Below are positions 22,149 through 32,396 of a stretch of 64,000 nucleotides of DNA, piece by piece. A model generated the notes under the pieces. That model did no database searches. It was given only the letters and a program-made list of their open reading frames with translations, and was not told the origin of the DNA. The translations under genes were made by a program, and so were the position numbers. The stretch's first letter is position 1, and every line of letters begins with the position of its first letter. Origin of the DNA: Nicotiana tabacum (lineage: Eukaryota; Streptophyta; Magnoliopsida; Solanales; Solanaceae). The DNA is taken from the NCBI RefSeq assembly GCF_000715075.1, contig NC_134102.1, positions 95,001,766 through 95,065,765 of the forward strand, in the 5' to 3' direction.

Positions 22149-22540
22149 TAATAATGTTGTCGAGGCAAAGGCTATTCTGGTCAGAATACAATGGTGTATT
22201 TGCAATGAATATTTCAATGTCTTGGTGGAATCTGATTCTATGATTTTTATTGGTATGATCAACGGATCATATAGACTATCTTGGCAAGTTAAGTACATTA
22301 TTAAAAAGATAATGGAGTTGAAGCCTTAGGGAAACTTTTTGTTTCAGCACTGTAGAGAGGCTAATTGTTTAGGTGACTTACTTGCTAACATGGGCGAGCA
22401 CTCAAAGCAAAATCTTTTCTTCACACAGGATTTAGCTCTTCCTCGGATAGTTAAAAACTTTTTGAAGAATGACCTTGATGATCTTCCCAACTTTCTAATA
22501 AGAGCACAAACAAGGAATTTCACTTTTGATTATGGATAAT
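22149..22540 (+). pseudogene. RNase H-like domain remnant (LINE or related)
   Basis: One frame runs from about 22149 to the TAA at 22538-22540 with a single in-frame TAG near 22328. It resembles the plant RVT_3/RNase H-like domain that ends many LINE ORF2 proteins and related proteins. Visible are NVVEAKAIL with the catalytic Glu, LVESDSMIFIGMINGS with the catalytic Asp, and HCREANCLGDLLANMG with the C-terminal Asp. A start codon and the RT part are absent, so this is a truncated insertion or a gene fragment. Catalytic residues survive but the stop splits the domain. Confidence 0.7.
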
Positions 22541-23424
22541 TATAACATAATAGTTGTACAGTGCTTAGTTTACTTTTGTCAAATTGTAAATGAGAAGTCC
22601 TCCTCAACAAATTTCCTTTTAGTACAACTATCCTGTAGAAAGTTTTTTGTCTACCATCATCTTGTATTGGAAGCTAAGTTTTATGTCCTCTTCCATATAC
22701 TCTTCTTATGTGATATATACAGGTTGGGGTCAGACCTAACCCGGCACCGAAAAGGTAATTCTGATTAAAAAATAAAAGAGAAATAAAGAAATTTGACAAT
22801 CTGAGATTGGAGGCATAATTATTGAAGCATAATTTCTGTAAGTTTGTTATTTTTATTTTTCTTTACTTTTTTCAACCAGTAGATGTTAGCAAAATTCTAA
22901 GTAATGAAAATTCAGTTCTTAGACTATGTTATTGCAAGTTAAAAAGCTTATTGTAAATACAATTTTTGAGTCACAAGTGCTAATATAATTCTGCTCAGTA
23001 GCTATTTGTAGCACCACGACGATGAATTTGATATTATTTCTTTTTTATAACTTGAAACATTCTACCAGCACAAAATTATTGATTAATATGCTCTTTATTG
23101 AGCGAGAGTTTTTCTTTATTTATTTAAAAAATTCTCTTCGTTATGTATGTGATTCTCTTTTCTATTTAATTTAATTTTAAGAGATAAACCTTATAATGTT
23201 TTGTGCTATGCAAGAGATGTTGGTAATTGTGTTATTCAATCATCAATTACATGATAATTCTAAACTCATATTTAGAAGTTTAAATTTTCATATTTAGAAT
23301 AAGTAAGACCTGAATTCATATTGAGAACTTAAAAAAATTACATTTTTTTTATTATTTAAAGATTTGAGTCAACTCCCATCGACAACGAGTATGCTAGCTA
23401 AAACATTAAATGTAAAGTTTCTAA
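22541..23424. other. Unassigned AT-rich stretch
   Basis: No coding similarity seen. Homopolymer A and T runs are frequent, and no LTR termini or primer sites are visible. Confidence 0.4.
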
Positions 23425-23781
23425 TAGCATGTTTGGCTAAACTTCTAAAATCAGCTTATTTTGAGAAATATTTTTTTCTCAAAAATACTTTTTTTGAGGA
23501 GTTTGTATTTATTTAATTAATTTGAAAAGCACTTCTGTGCAAAAATTAGTATTTGACTAAGCTTTTAAAAAGTGTTTAAGTATATTTTTCTAAAAAGTGC
23601 TTTTCAAAAAAATGTTGTTGGGAAAAAGCTATTTTTTCTGTTTCTCAAAAACTGTTCTTGATTCTACTCAAAAATACTTTTATTTTCTTCTAAAAGCTTG
23701 GCAAACACTTCAACTTTGAAAAATTATATTTTTCGGAGACAAAAAAAATATTAGTTTGGAAAAGCTTGGCCAAACAAGCTA
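23425..23781. mobile_element. MITE of about 350 bp
   Basis: Ends are inverted: left TAGCATGTTTGGCTAAACTT, right (reverse complement) TAGCTTGTTTGGCCAAGCTT. The flanking TA on each side (23425-23426, 23780-23781) fits a TA target duplication. The interior is AT-rich with stem-forming pieces and no ORF, so it is a non-autonomous miniature DNA transposon. The superfamily is not certain from the termini alone. Confidence 0.75.
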
Positions 23782-25121
23782 TACTCCAGATATTGCTAGA
23801 CTTACAAGTTACAACTAATGACATCATGTTGGTGGCTACAAAGTCTTGTTTGAATAGCAATAAAACTATACATGTATATATTGTTGGTCTTATGCTTCGT
23901 AAATATTAGATGATTCGCGGATAGCTTTATTTGCCTGTAATCAGATTTGTTGCCTTTAACTTTATCGTGTATATATTAGGTCTGGTACAACTATATACTA
24001 ACATATTATTATTCATAAATAAAAAATTTATAATTACACAGACTATATAATGAACTCACCTAAGTTGTTTATCTTTGCAAGTCCAAAAGATACACAGTTA
24101 CTTTGAATTCAAGTATCGCATAAAGGAATACAAACATTTATTTTCTATTTAAACGAAGGTTGCATCTACCTCGATGTTGGTTGTGCTATTACACAATTTA
24201 TTCCTATTCAATATTTTATATACTTTATTTATTGATAGACGCACGTACCCTAAATTAGTATTAAGAATTTTAACTTTTAGTATTAATTAATAATGAAATT
24301 GACTATATTAACCTTAATTTGCTCATTGATAATATAACAAATTAAATTACTCCTAGACTATTTACTTCAATGGTAACTTTGGAAAGCAAAATTTAATTAA
24401 TTCTTGATATTTGAAAATATGATAGAGATAAATATGATCATGTGATTGACGCTTAGATTGGTATTACTCGTTAATATTGCTTTGGATTATTAATGCTTAT
24501 TATGCAATCATTGATAACTTTTCCGTACGTAATTGGAGTAGCATGTTTCCAAATAATTGTATGATCCGGATGCTGAAATAAAGAATAAATGATGGGATCG
24601 GCTCCGCTCCAGTATATGTCAATAGCCCTTCTGATGAATGCCACGTTATCAAAGAATTTTTAAAGGCTAGATTCTATTTCTATACCTGCTCCACTCTTCT
24701 CCACCGCCACACCAAGTGACCCAGTACTTACCTTTCTTTTTCTTCAACAATGGAACATACACACACTGCTCTTCAAAATCCCAAAATAGAAAGAAAAAAA
24801 AAAGGAGCTTCACTCTCACTCTGTTTCGATCAAGGACAATCAATATCATGTTTTCTCTTTTTTCACATTACTAATATTTTCTAGCTCGTATTTTCACATA
24901 AAATTCTAGAAATTTTCATTTACTGGAACTTAAAGAATACACCCATTTGTTTTTCCTTAGATCTGATGAGAATGAGCTGATATTTTCTCTATTTAAAATA
25001 TACTGATCGGTGTCTATTTGGAGATTCTGTGGAGAAGTGTAATGTTTGTTTGCAATGGAGATATAGTGGAGATGAGAGAGATGGGAAAAATAAAAATGCA
25101 AGAGTGGGCAATACACATTTT
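23782..25121. other. Unassigned AT-rich region
   Basis: 1.3 kb without recognisable genes. Short open frames on the minus strand (24667-24849, 24916-25164) show no domain. Confidence 0.4.
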
Positions 25122-25459
25122 TGTTATAAAATCTTGAATTATGGCGAATGTTCATAACCATCAAAGGAGTAACTCACTACTCTTCTCTATTATCTGCATA
25201 ATTTTTACTACTATAATACTTATGGAGTTATGATTGTAACTTCATAACCTGTCCATGATCTTACTCCATGATCTCAAATGCTTAATGACGTATTCAATGA
25301 TATATTTCTTCACTTTTCATGTCCATATAAAGGCCTTATAATAGATGAAAAGATCACACAATTGAAGAAGAAATAAGAATCTCTTATCTCTTTCTCTTTA
25401 TATCTTTTAGCTTGTTTTTTCTTATTCTATATTGTTACTTTGAGCTATATTTCATAACA
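25122..25459 (+). repeat. 5' LTR of the second copia element
   Basis: 338 bp; begins TGTTAT and ends ATAACA, a perfect 6-bp terminal inversion. It contains a TATA-like TATAAAGGCC near 25326 and a short pyrimidine-rich leader, consistent with a promoter. Confidence 0.75.
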
Positions 25460-25473
25460 CGTTATCAGCACGA
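25460..25473 (+). promoter_or_regulatory. Primer-binding site of the second copia element
   Basis: CGTTATCAGCACGA directly follows the LTR end. The CGTTATCAGCACGA motif is common after LTRs of plant copia elements primed from the internal part of initiator tRNA-Met. Confidence 0.65.
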
Positions 25474-27640
25474 AGTCTCTAACCTCAAGGTTGAATTCCA
25501 CTTCTGTGTTACAGGCACGTCTTTCTGCTACGGCAACAAGTTCGAGCTTTAAACCAGATAAATTCATACCAATATTTGGAATAAGCAATAGTCTGGTTAT
25601 TAAAAAATTAGTTAAATTTTCATGAACTAAATAATAGGTGGCATGCGGTATAATAAATAATCTACAAAATTAAAATTATACTTTATTATGTATGCTTATG
25701 ATTTTACCTTATAATACGATTTTAGTATGCCTAGTATAATAATTATACATTTATTTACTGTCAAATATAATATGATAATAATAATACTCGTAACTATTTT
25801 ATTTTAATAAGATAAAATATTAGTACATGAAGTATGTACTACACCCAATTTTTCATTGATGATAGTTCTTATCAAATTAACATGCTGAATCATTTCAATA
25901 TGGAAAGCTTATAGTAGTAGATAGTAGACAGAGATTTGTCCCCTATTTTTTTTTTTGATTCCCTGATTAACCTAAAGGTTCTGCTATATCTCTTTGTTTT
26001 TCTAGAGAGCATAATACTTAGTTTCCACAAAAGTGCATGGTAACTAGTAGTACTATATTATTCTTTTTGATACATCATTTTTCTTTAATGTTTTGGTCAT
26101 ATCACTTTCTTCTTGAAGTAAGCTTTTTGCAGCAAAGACCACATGTGAATTTTTAATATTATTTTATATTTTTATATATCTATTTGATACTAATTACTTA
26201 GCTGATTTGAGTAAACGAAAGTCTATTGTTGAGAATTATATCCAAATGACATTATGAATAGTTTAACTCAAGAGGTAAGCATTTCCTTCGTATTTGAAAT
26301 TGTTTTTCTCCTTTGCAATTAATGATATCAATTTCAATGAGTTCAAGTCGCAATGCATCATGAGGGTAAGACATCAAGATCAAGTCCTGATGCTCCATGA
26401 TGATAAGAGTTGGGTTTGAGTCCCAATTCATTATGGCCTAACATGCCTTTATATTGGTAAGACATAGGGTTTGAGTCCCACTATATCATATTAATGATAT
26501 AATGATGACTAAAGAAAAATAATATATTTTTCATAAAAAGGCATGGATATTGTCCCACTTGATTTGCTCCATTCTTGAAGTGAATGTGGTAACGGCGCAT
26601 AATTTGTCTAAATGAAGACAAGTGGTTGTATAATGAACATGGGCATTCCAAAGATCAAAATAATAATAATCATCACTATGAGGAGAACAATAAGGGTTCT
26701 CAAAATAGTCCTTCAAAATGTGAAGGCAATGTTTACCATCAAATTGGTATGAAAAATAATAAAATACGCCGCTGATTATGATCCATTCCTTGAAGAGAAT
26801 GTGACTTTTGATCAGCATTGAGAATGCAGACCCATTCCTAAAGGTGAATGTGAAAATATGTGATAAAAGTAATGAATAAAGACATGCAATGCATGATTGG
26901 ATGAATACCGCACAACTTATCTCTAAGGGAGGTTTGGGTGAAATAAAGAGAATAAATATTATTGTGTGGTTACGTAAATATGTCATTGGTCGCGTACATG
27001 TGATACACCAAAAATATTTCGACATGTCTTATAAAAGTTATTAAAGGTAAAATTAAAGCAAGAAATGATTTTGCTTATGATGATTTTGACCATGATAATT
27101 TATTATGATATAATTTTCTCCGTGAAGGATACATTTACCATATGAATGGTATGATAAAAGATCTTGTAGTAGAAGATCAATTAAGAGCTCCAGAAGAACT
27201 AATTTGTTACTACCCGGATAAATAAAATTATTCATGACATTGATATTATGGTAAATCTCAAAAGAAACATTTTGAGTTTCAAATGTATTAGCCAAAGTGG
27301 TTAGCATATTGAGACTATAAATGAAAAAAAGATTGAATATCTTTATATTACTATAATCATACCGGAAAAATATAAAAGGTTACCTGATTTTTCTTCTATT
27401 TGTACTACACAAATATCAGCATGATGATGCAATCACATGACACAAGTAAACTAGAGGTTTAGTGAAATAAATACTAGTTGGCATGACCGGTTGGCCATCC
27501 CGGTTCAATTATGATGCGAAAATTAATTGAGAATTCACGTATATTGAAGAAATAGAAGATTCTTCAAGAATTCTCTTGTGCTGCTTATTCTCATGATATA
27601 CCAGTTAAGGTTGTGATTGAATCCCTTGATTTCTGGAACG
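25474..27640 (+). pseudogene. Degenerate gag/protease region of the second copia element
   Basis: No long plus-strand frame remains. Position after the primer site and before integrase suggests gag and protease. Phrases such as TTTGAGTCCCA recur at about 26415 and 26472. I cannot identify a zinc knuckle with confidence. Confidence 0.4.
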
Positions 27641-28117
27641 AATAAAAGGTGATAAATATATGGGCCCAGTCACCTTCCATGTGGACCGTTTACTATTATA
27701 TGATTTTAATAGATGCATCTATTCTATGGTCACATGTGCATTTGTTATCAACTTGCAGTTTGACTTTTGCAAGATTGATTGCTCAAATTATTAGAGCACA
27801 GTTCCAGAATATAAATTATGATGATTTATCTTGATAATGCTGGTTTAAATCCAAGTTGGTTTAACAGAAATTGTATGCCTCCAATTATAGCTAAACCATT
27901 GGTTATGAGAACAAAACTGCCAAAATAAAATTTGATATGTGATGTATTATTTAATATATAACAGTTGTACGCATCTAGCCAAGTTATGATAAGTTCTCCC
28001 TATCACAATCGGTTCAGGGTCAGGAATCAAATAATTTTCATCTAGAAATATGAATGTGCTATATGATTTAATTATTCCACCACAATGCACAAAGATGGAT
28101 CCCCAAATAAGGCTAGG
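27641..28117 (+). pseudogene. Copia integrase fragment
   Basis: The frame at 27649-27834 resembles the start of a copia integrase core (YYYMILIDASILWSHVHLLST, then FARLIAQIIRAQF). After a frameshift a DNAG-like piece follows. Near 28078-28117 the motif PPQCTKMDPQIRLG matches the end of the same domain. The middle has been deleted. The last codons run into the inverted repeat at 28118, so a longer open frame at 28050-28253 is a chance fusion. Confidence 0.72.
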
Positions 28118-28246
28118 CAGTCTGTGCGGACACGTGGCACTTTTTTATAACCCCAACCCTTTTTCTTTTCCCAACCCAATGTCCATACCTGAAAACGTAC
28201 TAAACCCATATATCATTAATAAGAAGCCATCTTCTTTTCTTCTCAA
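28118..28246 (+). repeat. Left inverted repeat of fructokinase unit
   Basis: Begins CAGTCTGTGCGGACACGTGG and runs to TTCTTCTCAA. The reverse complement of 29061-29190 matches it with modest divergence and a few short indels. It includes the G-box-like core CACGTG (28131-28136). Confidence 0.8.
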
Positions 28247-28436
28247 AAATTAGGGTTTAGACTCTATCGTTTTAGTAGGCCATACTTAGGGTAATTGCTT
28301 AGTTATTTGTACCTTTCACAGTACATCTACATATATTTGTTCCTTAGGAGGAATTTCTCTAAAATAAAATAAATTTCTAGAGAAAAGTTTGTAATGTGTT
28401 ACTAATAATTTGATCTAACTTATCTTTGGGATGTAG

Positions 28437-28553
28437 AATTTCCATGGAGGCGTTGAGGCATTCCACGTGAAGACTGTTGACACCACTAGAACTGGTGATT
28501 CTTTTATTGGTGCCCTTCTAACTAAGCTTGTCGATGACCAATCTATTCTTGAG
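28437..28553 (+). pseudogene. Fructokinase, penultimate exon (captured fragment)
   Basis: An acceptor-like ATGTAG precedes a 39-codon open stretch that reads [28 protein letters not shown] and [11 protein letters not shown]. It matches plant pfkB-family fructokinases, which phosphorylate fructose in the cytosol. The pfkB signature expected as DTTGAGDSF reads DTTRTGDSF: the catalytic Asp of GD is kept, but two glycine/alanine positions of the anion hole are altered. No upstream exons with the substrate-binding half are present, so the product cannot be a working enzyme. Confidence 0.88.
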
Positions 28554-28661
28554 AAAATAATTAATCGGTAATACCATTGTAATTTCTTACCCCAAATTAA
28601 GCTTGTTTAAACTAAACAAATATTGAGGATTAATTAATTTGTGGAAAAACTAAAAATGTTG

Positions 28662-28817
28662 GATGAAGCAAGGTCGAAGGAAGTACTAAGGTTTGCATGT
28701 GCATGTAGAGCCATCACAACAACCAAGAAAGGAGCAATCCCAGCTCTGCCAACTGAATCTGAAAACCTCATTTTGCTTATAGAACGAAGAAGATGCTACT
28801 CTTTTAATTCTTTTTAA
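28662..28817 (+). pseudogene. Fructokinase, last exon (captured fragment)
   Basis: The frame [36 protein letters not shown] matches the fructokinase C-terminus, then runs into an unrelated tail to the TAA at 28815-28817. The base pair before GATGAAGCA is TG where an intron acceptor AG is expected, so splicing to the previous exon is probably lost. Intron-like sequence 28554-28661 separates the exons, showing capture from genomic DNA and not from mRNA. Confidence 0.88.
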
Positions 28818-29060
28818 TCGTGATGTATTTCGCCCCTTGACGAGTTTTTGTTTTCAATAAATCAAGGTAGTAGCAGCATTTTATTTTTCACTTTCGGGGT
28901 TTGATTTTAATAGTTTCTTGCAATGATGAAAGATAATGCATTAAGGCACTTAATAAACTAAGCTTTCTTCCTATTGATTTGTTGGTGGAATTTATATTTT
29001 TACCGGTCATTTGGAGTTGCTTTCTTTTTCAAATTTTCCATTTCATCATTATCATATAAG
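28818..29060 (+). other. Probable fructokinase 3' UTR and flank
   Basis: Follows the last exon without repeat boundaries. It contains AATAAA at about 28855 and is probably carried along with the gene fragment. Confidence 0.45.
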
Positions 29061-29190
29061 TTGAGAATAAAAGAAGATGGCTTCTTATTATTGATATGGG
29101 TTTAGTATGGTTTTCGGATATAGATCTTGGATTGGGAAAAGAAAAAGGGTCTGGGGTTCTAAAAATGTGCCACGTGTCCACACAGACTGC
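29061..29190 (-). repeat. Right inverted repeat of fructokinase unit
   Basis: Reverse-complement partner of 28118-28246, ending CACGTGTCCACACAGACTG. It includes the same CACGTG core. Confidence 0.8.
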
Positions 29191-30333
29191 GTCCGTTAAT
29201 GGGAGGGGTAGATTTGTTAAAAAGGCTAACAGCAAGGGTAAGAAATATCGAATAGTATAATGGGGATATATATAACTAATATCCGATAGTAGAGGGACAT
29301 ATATAGCCCTTTTCTGTAAATGATATGTAGCTCATTGTAAAAGGTCATGCATCCTTTTGGTTTTAGAAACTTCCTTCGTAGTTATTGTTTAATTTTTGGA
29401 AGAACATCCTCTAATGGCGAATGATGAAAGAGTTAATGTTCCTTTTTCTGGATAGTGTGGTACTCGAAGATAGTTTAATTCCTTCTAGTTGTAGCCTTAT
29501 CAATGTCGGTTAAGTAGAAAAGTTAACAGCGACGCATATAACTCGAGTTTTTATGAGAGAATAATACAAATCAGATCATTTGATGTTACCGTTTAAATTT
29601 TAACTCCGACAAGAAAGGTCTTAGGAAAATAGTTTTTGATAAGAATTTAAAAGCACGCTGGTCAAAAATTCTTAGGCAAGTCTTATGGTGATTCGTCAGA
29701 ATCCTAGTTTCCATAATTTTGCGAGTTATAATGATTGTCACAAAATTCGAAAGGTTACCATATTTTTGTGCAATAGGCTGTCACAACCCAAACCCACTCT
29801 CATTCATGTACTTTTAAAAGAATCTGAAAAATATTTCAAAAAGATATTCCAATATAAACTTAGACATTACTTTAGTAACTATATCATAAAAAATGTGGCA
29901 TAATTCAAGGAAACTCTAGTTTTAGAAGGTGTTTGTCTGCGGTCCTAGCAGGATTATGCTTGCATTGTTAAATCTGTAGATACTTTTAAATAAAGACTAT
30001 ATTATTTTACAGTTCTCAAGGAAGAAAATATTCCTCATTTTGACATGGGCAACTTAGAAATCTTTCTAATTTCTCCACGTTTGTGAAGAAAGCCTGTAAA
30101 TACATAGCACCAATCCATATAAAAAACAGATCTGAAAAATAGACCAAACTAACAAGAATAAACCAACCCAATATTATCTTTTAACAAATTCATTATTTCT
30201 AAGATAAAACAAATAAAGACTTAGGTTTAATTAGACTATACATGCACAAGAGAACAACAATAACTTTTTCAAACCTAGGGTTTGAAATAGCAGAAAATCC
30301 ATAAGTTTCAAAAAATCAAAAAAGGTAGAGAGA
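29191..30333. other. Right flank of fructokinase unit and unassigned sequence
   Basis: The first 130 bases (to about 29320, AGGGACATATATAGCCC) look like the outer part of a terminal repeat without a left partner. The rest is AT-rich without recognised coding. TGTCACAACCCAAACCC at 29780 resembles an inverted chromovirus LTR end but the following bases do not continue that similarity. Confidence 0.4.

Positions 30334-30413
<80 letters not shown>
30334..30413 (+). repeat. Compound (TG)n(AG)n microsatellite
   Basis: About 11 GT/TG units pass directly into about 29 AG units without interruption. Confidence 0.95.
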
Positions 30414-30418
<5 letters not shown>

Positions 30419-30529
30419 CATAAAATTGAGTGAGGTGAAGAATTCGTCGTTGGAGTGGAGAGACAGAGGGAGAAAATACGAAATAGACTAAGAGAAAACT
30501 AAAAGGTTATGTGAATAATAATAAAACTT

Positions 30530-30895
30530 TCTCACTATTTCCGTGGGAAAACTTTTTCATAAAGTACAAAAATGCAAAATTCAAAATTTTTTGTTCACAC
30601 AGAATCTGTGGAAATATTTGAAAATATTTTTTTATTTTATTTTTCCACTATTTTTCCTGGGAATTTTTTTTTGTTTTATATAATTATTTTTTTAATGACT
30701 TTTCCCACTGAATCAGAGGGAACTAAATTACGCGCATTTTTGTGCAAAAATGTTCCCACGGATAGTCAGTGGGAAACGTTATTGTTTATTCGTGGAAAAG
30801 AAATTTCACTTTTCCCATTGAATTTCGGTGGGAATTGCCACTAAAAAAATTCCCGTGGAAAATTTTCGTGGGAAAATGCTGTGTTTCTAGTAGTA
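30530..30895 (-). mobile_element. Terminal part of a CACTA-like DNA transposon
   Basis: On the minus strand the sequence from 30895 reads TACTACTAGAAACACAGC, close to the CACTACTAGAAA termini of plant En/Spm (CACTA) elements. It is followed by many short subterminal repeats of the TTCCCACG / CGTGGGAA type in both orientations, as in that superfamily. It replaces the end of RNase H of element Z. The opposite terminus and any transposase were not found, so the left limit is approximate. Confidence 0.6.
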
Positions 30896-31772
30896 AATAC
30901 ACAACCCAATCCAATGCCGGAAGCGTCACAATAGATAGCATAACCATAGGTCCCTTTTGGAAGTGTCAGAACCGGTGTTGAAGTTAATCTGTCCTTCAAT
31001 GCCTGGAAACTCCGCTCACAAGCATCAGTCCACCAAAACTTAGTTGCTTTCTGAGTCAACTTTGTCAATGGTGTTGAATGAGAAGAAAAACCCTCTACAA
31101 ATCTCCTGTAATAACCTGCCAAACCCAGGAAGCTATGAACCTCCGTCGGTATCGTGGGTCTAGGCCAAGTCTTCACTTCCTCAATCTTCTGTGTATCAAC
31201 CCGGATACCCTCACCTGAAATAATATAACCAAGGAAAGCTACAGAATTCAACCAGAATTCATATTTAGAGAATTTTGCATTCAACTTCCTTTCTTGTAGA
31301 ACTCTAAGTACAATACGTAAATGATCTGCATGCTCAGCCTCTAAACGGGAGTAAACCAAAATATCATCTATAAATACAATCACGAACTGATCTAGAAAGG
31401 GTCTGAACACACGGTTCATCAAGTCCATGAATATTGCTGGGGCATTGGTCAACCCGAACGACATAACTCGAAACTCAAAGTGCCCGTATCTTGTCCCGAA
31501 TGTTGTCTTTGGAATATCTTTCTCTTTAACCTTTACCTGATGGTACCCAGACCTCAAGTCTATCTTCGAGAAATACTGACACCCTGCAACTAATCAAATA
31601 AATCATCAATTCTGGGGAGCGGGTACTTATTCTTGATCGTTGCCTTATTCAACTGCATGTAATCAATACACATCTGCAAGGAACCATCTTTCTTTCTTAC
31701 AAATAACACATGTGCTCCCTACGGTGATGTACTGGGTCTGATAAAGCCTTTTTCAAGCAAATCCCTCAGTTT
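30896..31772 (-). pseudogene. RT and partial RNase H of element Z
   Basis: The first part (31772-31560) contains stops. The frame from 31557 starts in the RT core (RSGYHQVKV) and includes [18 protein letters not shown], the [10 protein letters not shown] catalytic box and [16 protein letters not shown]. It reaches the RNase H start [13 protein letters not shown], where similarity ends. The truncation coincides with the CACTA-like terminus. Confidence 0.9.
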
Positions 31773-32396
31773 TTATTTCAACTCTCTCAGCTCTGCAGGT
31801 GCCATTTTATACGGAGGAATAGATACCGGCTGGGTATCTGGTAATGTGTCAATAGAAAACTCAATCTCCCGCTCTGGCAGAAGGCCTGGAAGCTTATCGG
31901 GAAACTCATTAACCACAGGGATAGACTGAAGGGCCGATGACTCTGCTTTCACATCCTGTACCCGAACTAAGTGATAAATATAGCCTTTTCTAATCATCTT
32001 CCTTAACTTGAGATAGGAAATAAACCTACCTCTTGGCGATGCAGTATTACCTTTCCACTCCAGAATTGGCTCCCCTGGAAACTGGAACCGAACAATCTTT
32101 GATCTACAATCAATGTTATCATAACAAGAAGCCAACCAATCCATACCCATTATAACATCAAATTCCACCATATCTAACTCAATCAGGTCTGCTACTATAG
32201 AATGACTATGAACTACTATTATACAGTCTTTATATACCCGTCTAGCTATCACTAGATCCCCTACAGGTGTAGACACCTCAAAAGGTTCAATCAACTCAGG
32301 TTCTATCCCAAACTTACTAGCAACCAACGGAGTGACGTACGATAAGGTAGAACCTGGATCAATCAATGCATATACATCATATGGAGACTAATAATA
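31773..32396 (-). pseudogene. Aspartic protease of element Z
   Basis: The frame carries the gypsy protease active site IDPGSTLSYV and the downstream FDVIMGMDWLA motif, followed by the linker to RT (DTQPVSIPPYKMAPAELRELK). The domain itself reads without a stop. It is separated from the zinc-knuckle part by a frame change near 32380. Confidence 0.88.

Larger units (their letters stand above)
25122..28117 (+). mobile_element. Decayed second Ty1/copia element, 5' part
   Basis: A short LTR (25122-25459) is followed by a primer site and 2.6 kb of badly degraded internal sequence, ending in a recognisable integrase fragment. The element stops abruptly at about 28117, where the inverted repeat of the fructokinase unit begins. 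No second LTR is seen. Orientation plus. Confidence 0.72.
28118..29190 (+). mobile_element. Pack-type unit: fructokinase fragment between inverted repeats
   Basis: Two fructokinase exons sit between inverted repeats of about 130 bp (28118-28246 and 29061-29190). This is the structure of a Pack-MULE or similar transposon that carries a captured host gene fragment. The left repeat starts exactly where copia integrase similarity ends. The right repeat appears to continue outward to about 29320 in sequence not present on the left, so the left terminus may be truncated. I could not find a 9-bp target duplication, so class remains open. Confidence 0.6.

Noticed and set aside
28050..28253. 67-codon frame across the copia/fructokinase-unit junction
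   Set aside because: It joins integrase codons to non-coding inverted-repeat sequence by chance.
29780..29800. TGTCACAACCCAAACCC as an inverted LTR end
   Set aside because: The neighbouring bases do not continue chromovirus LTR similarity and no primer site or partner is present.
30572..30844. 90-codon frame in the CACTA-like terminal region
   Set aside because: Low-complexity Phe/Ile-rich translation of AT-rich subterminal repeats; no domain.
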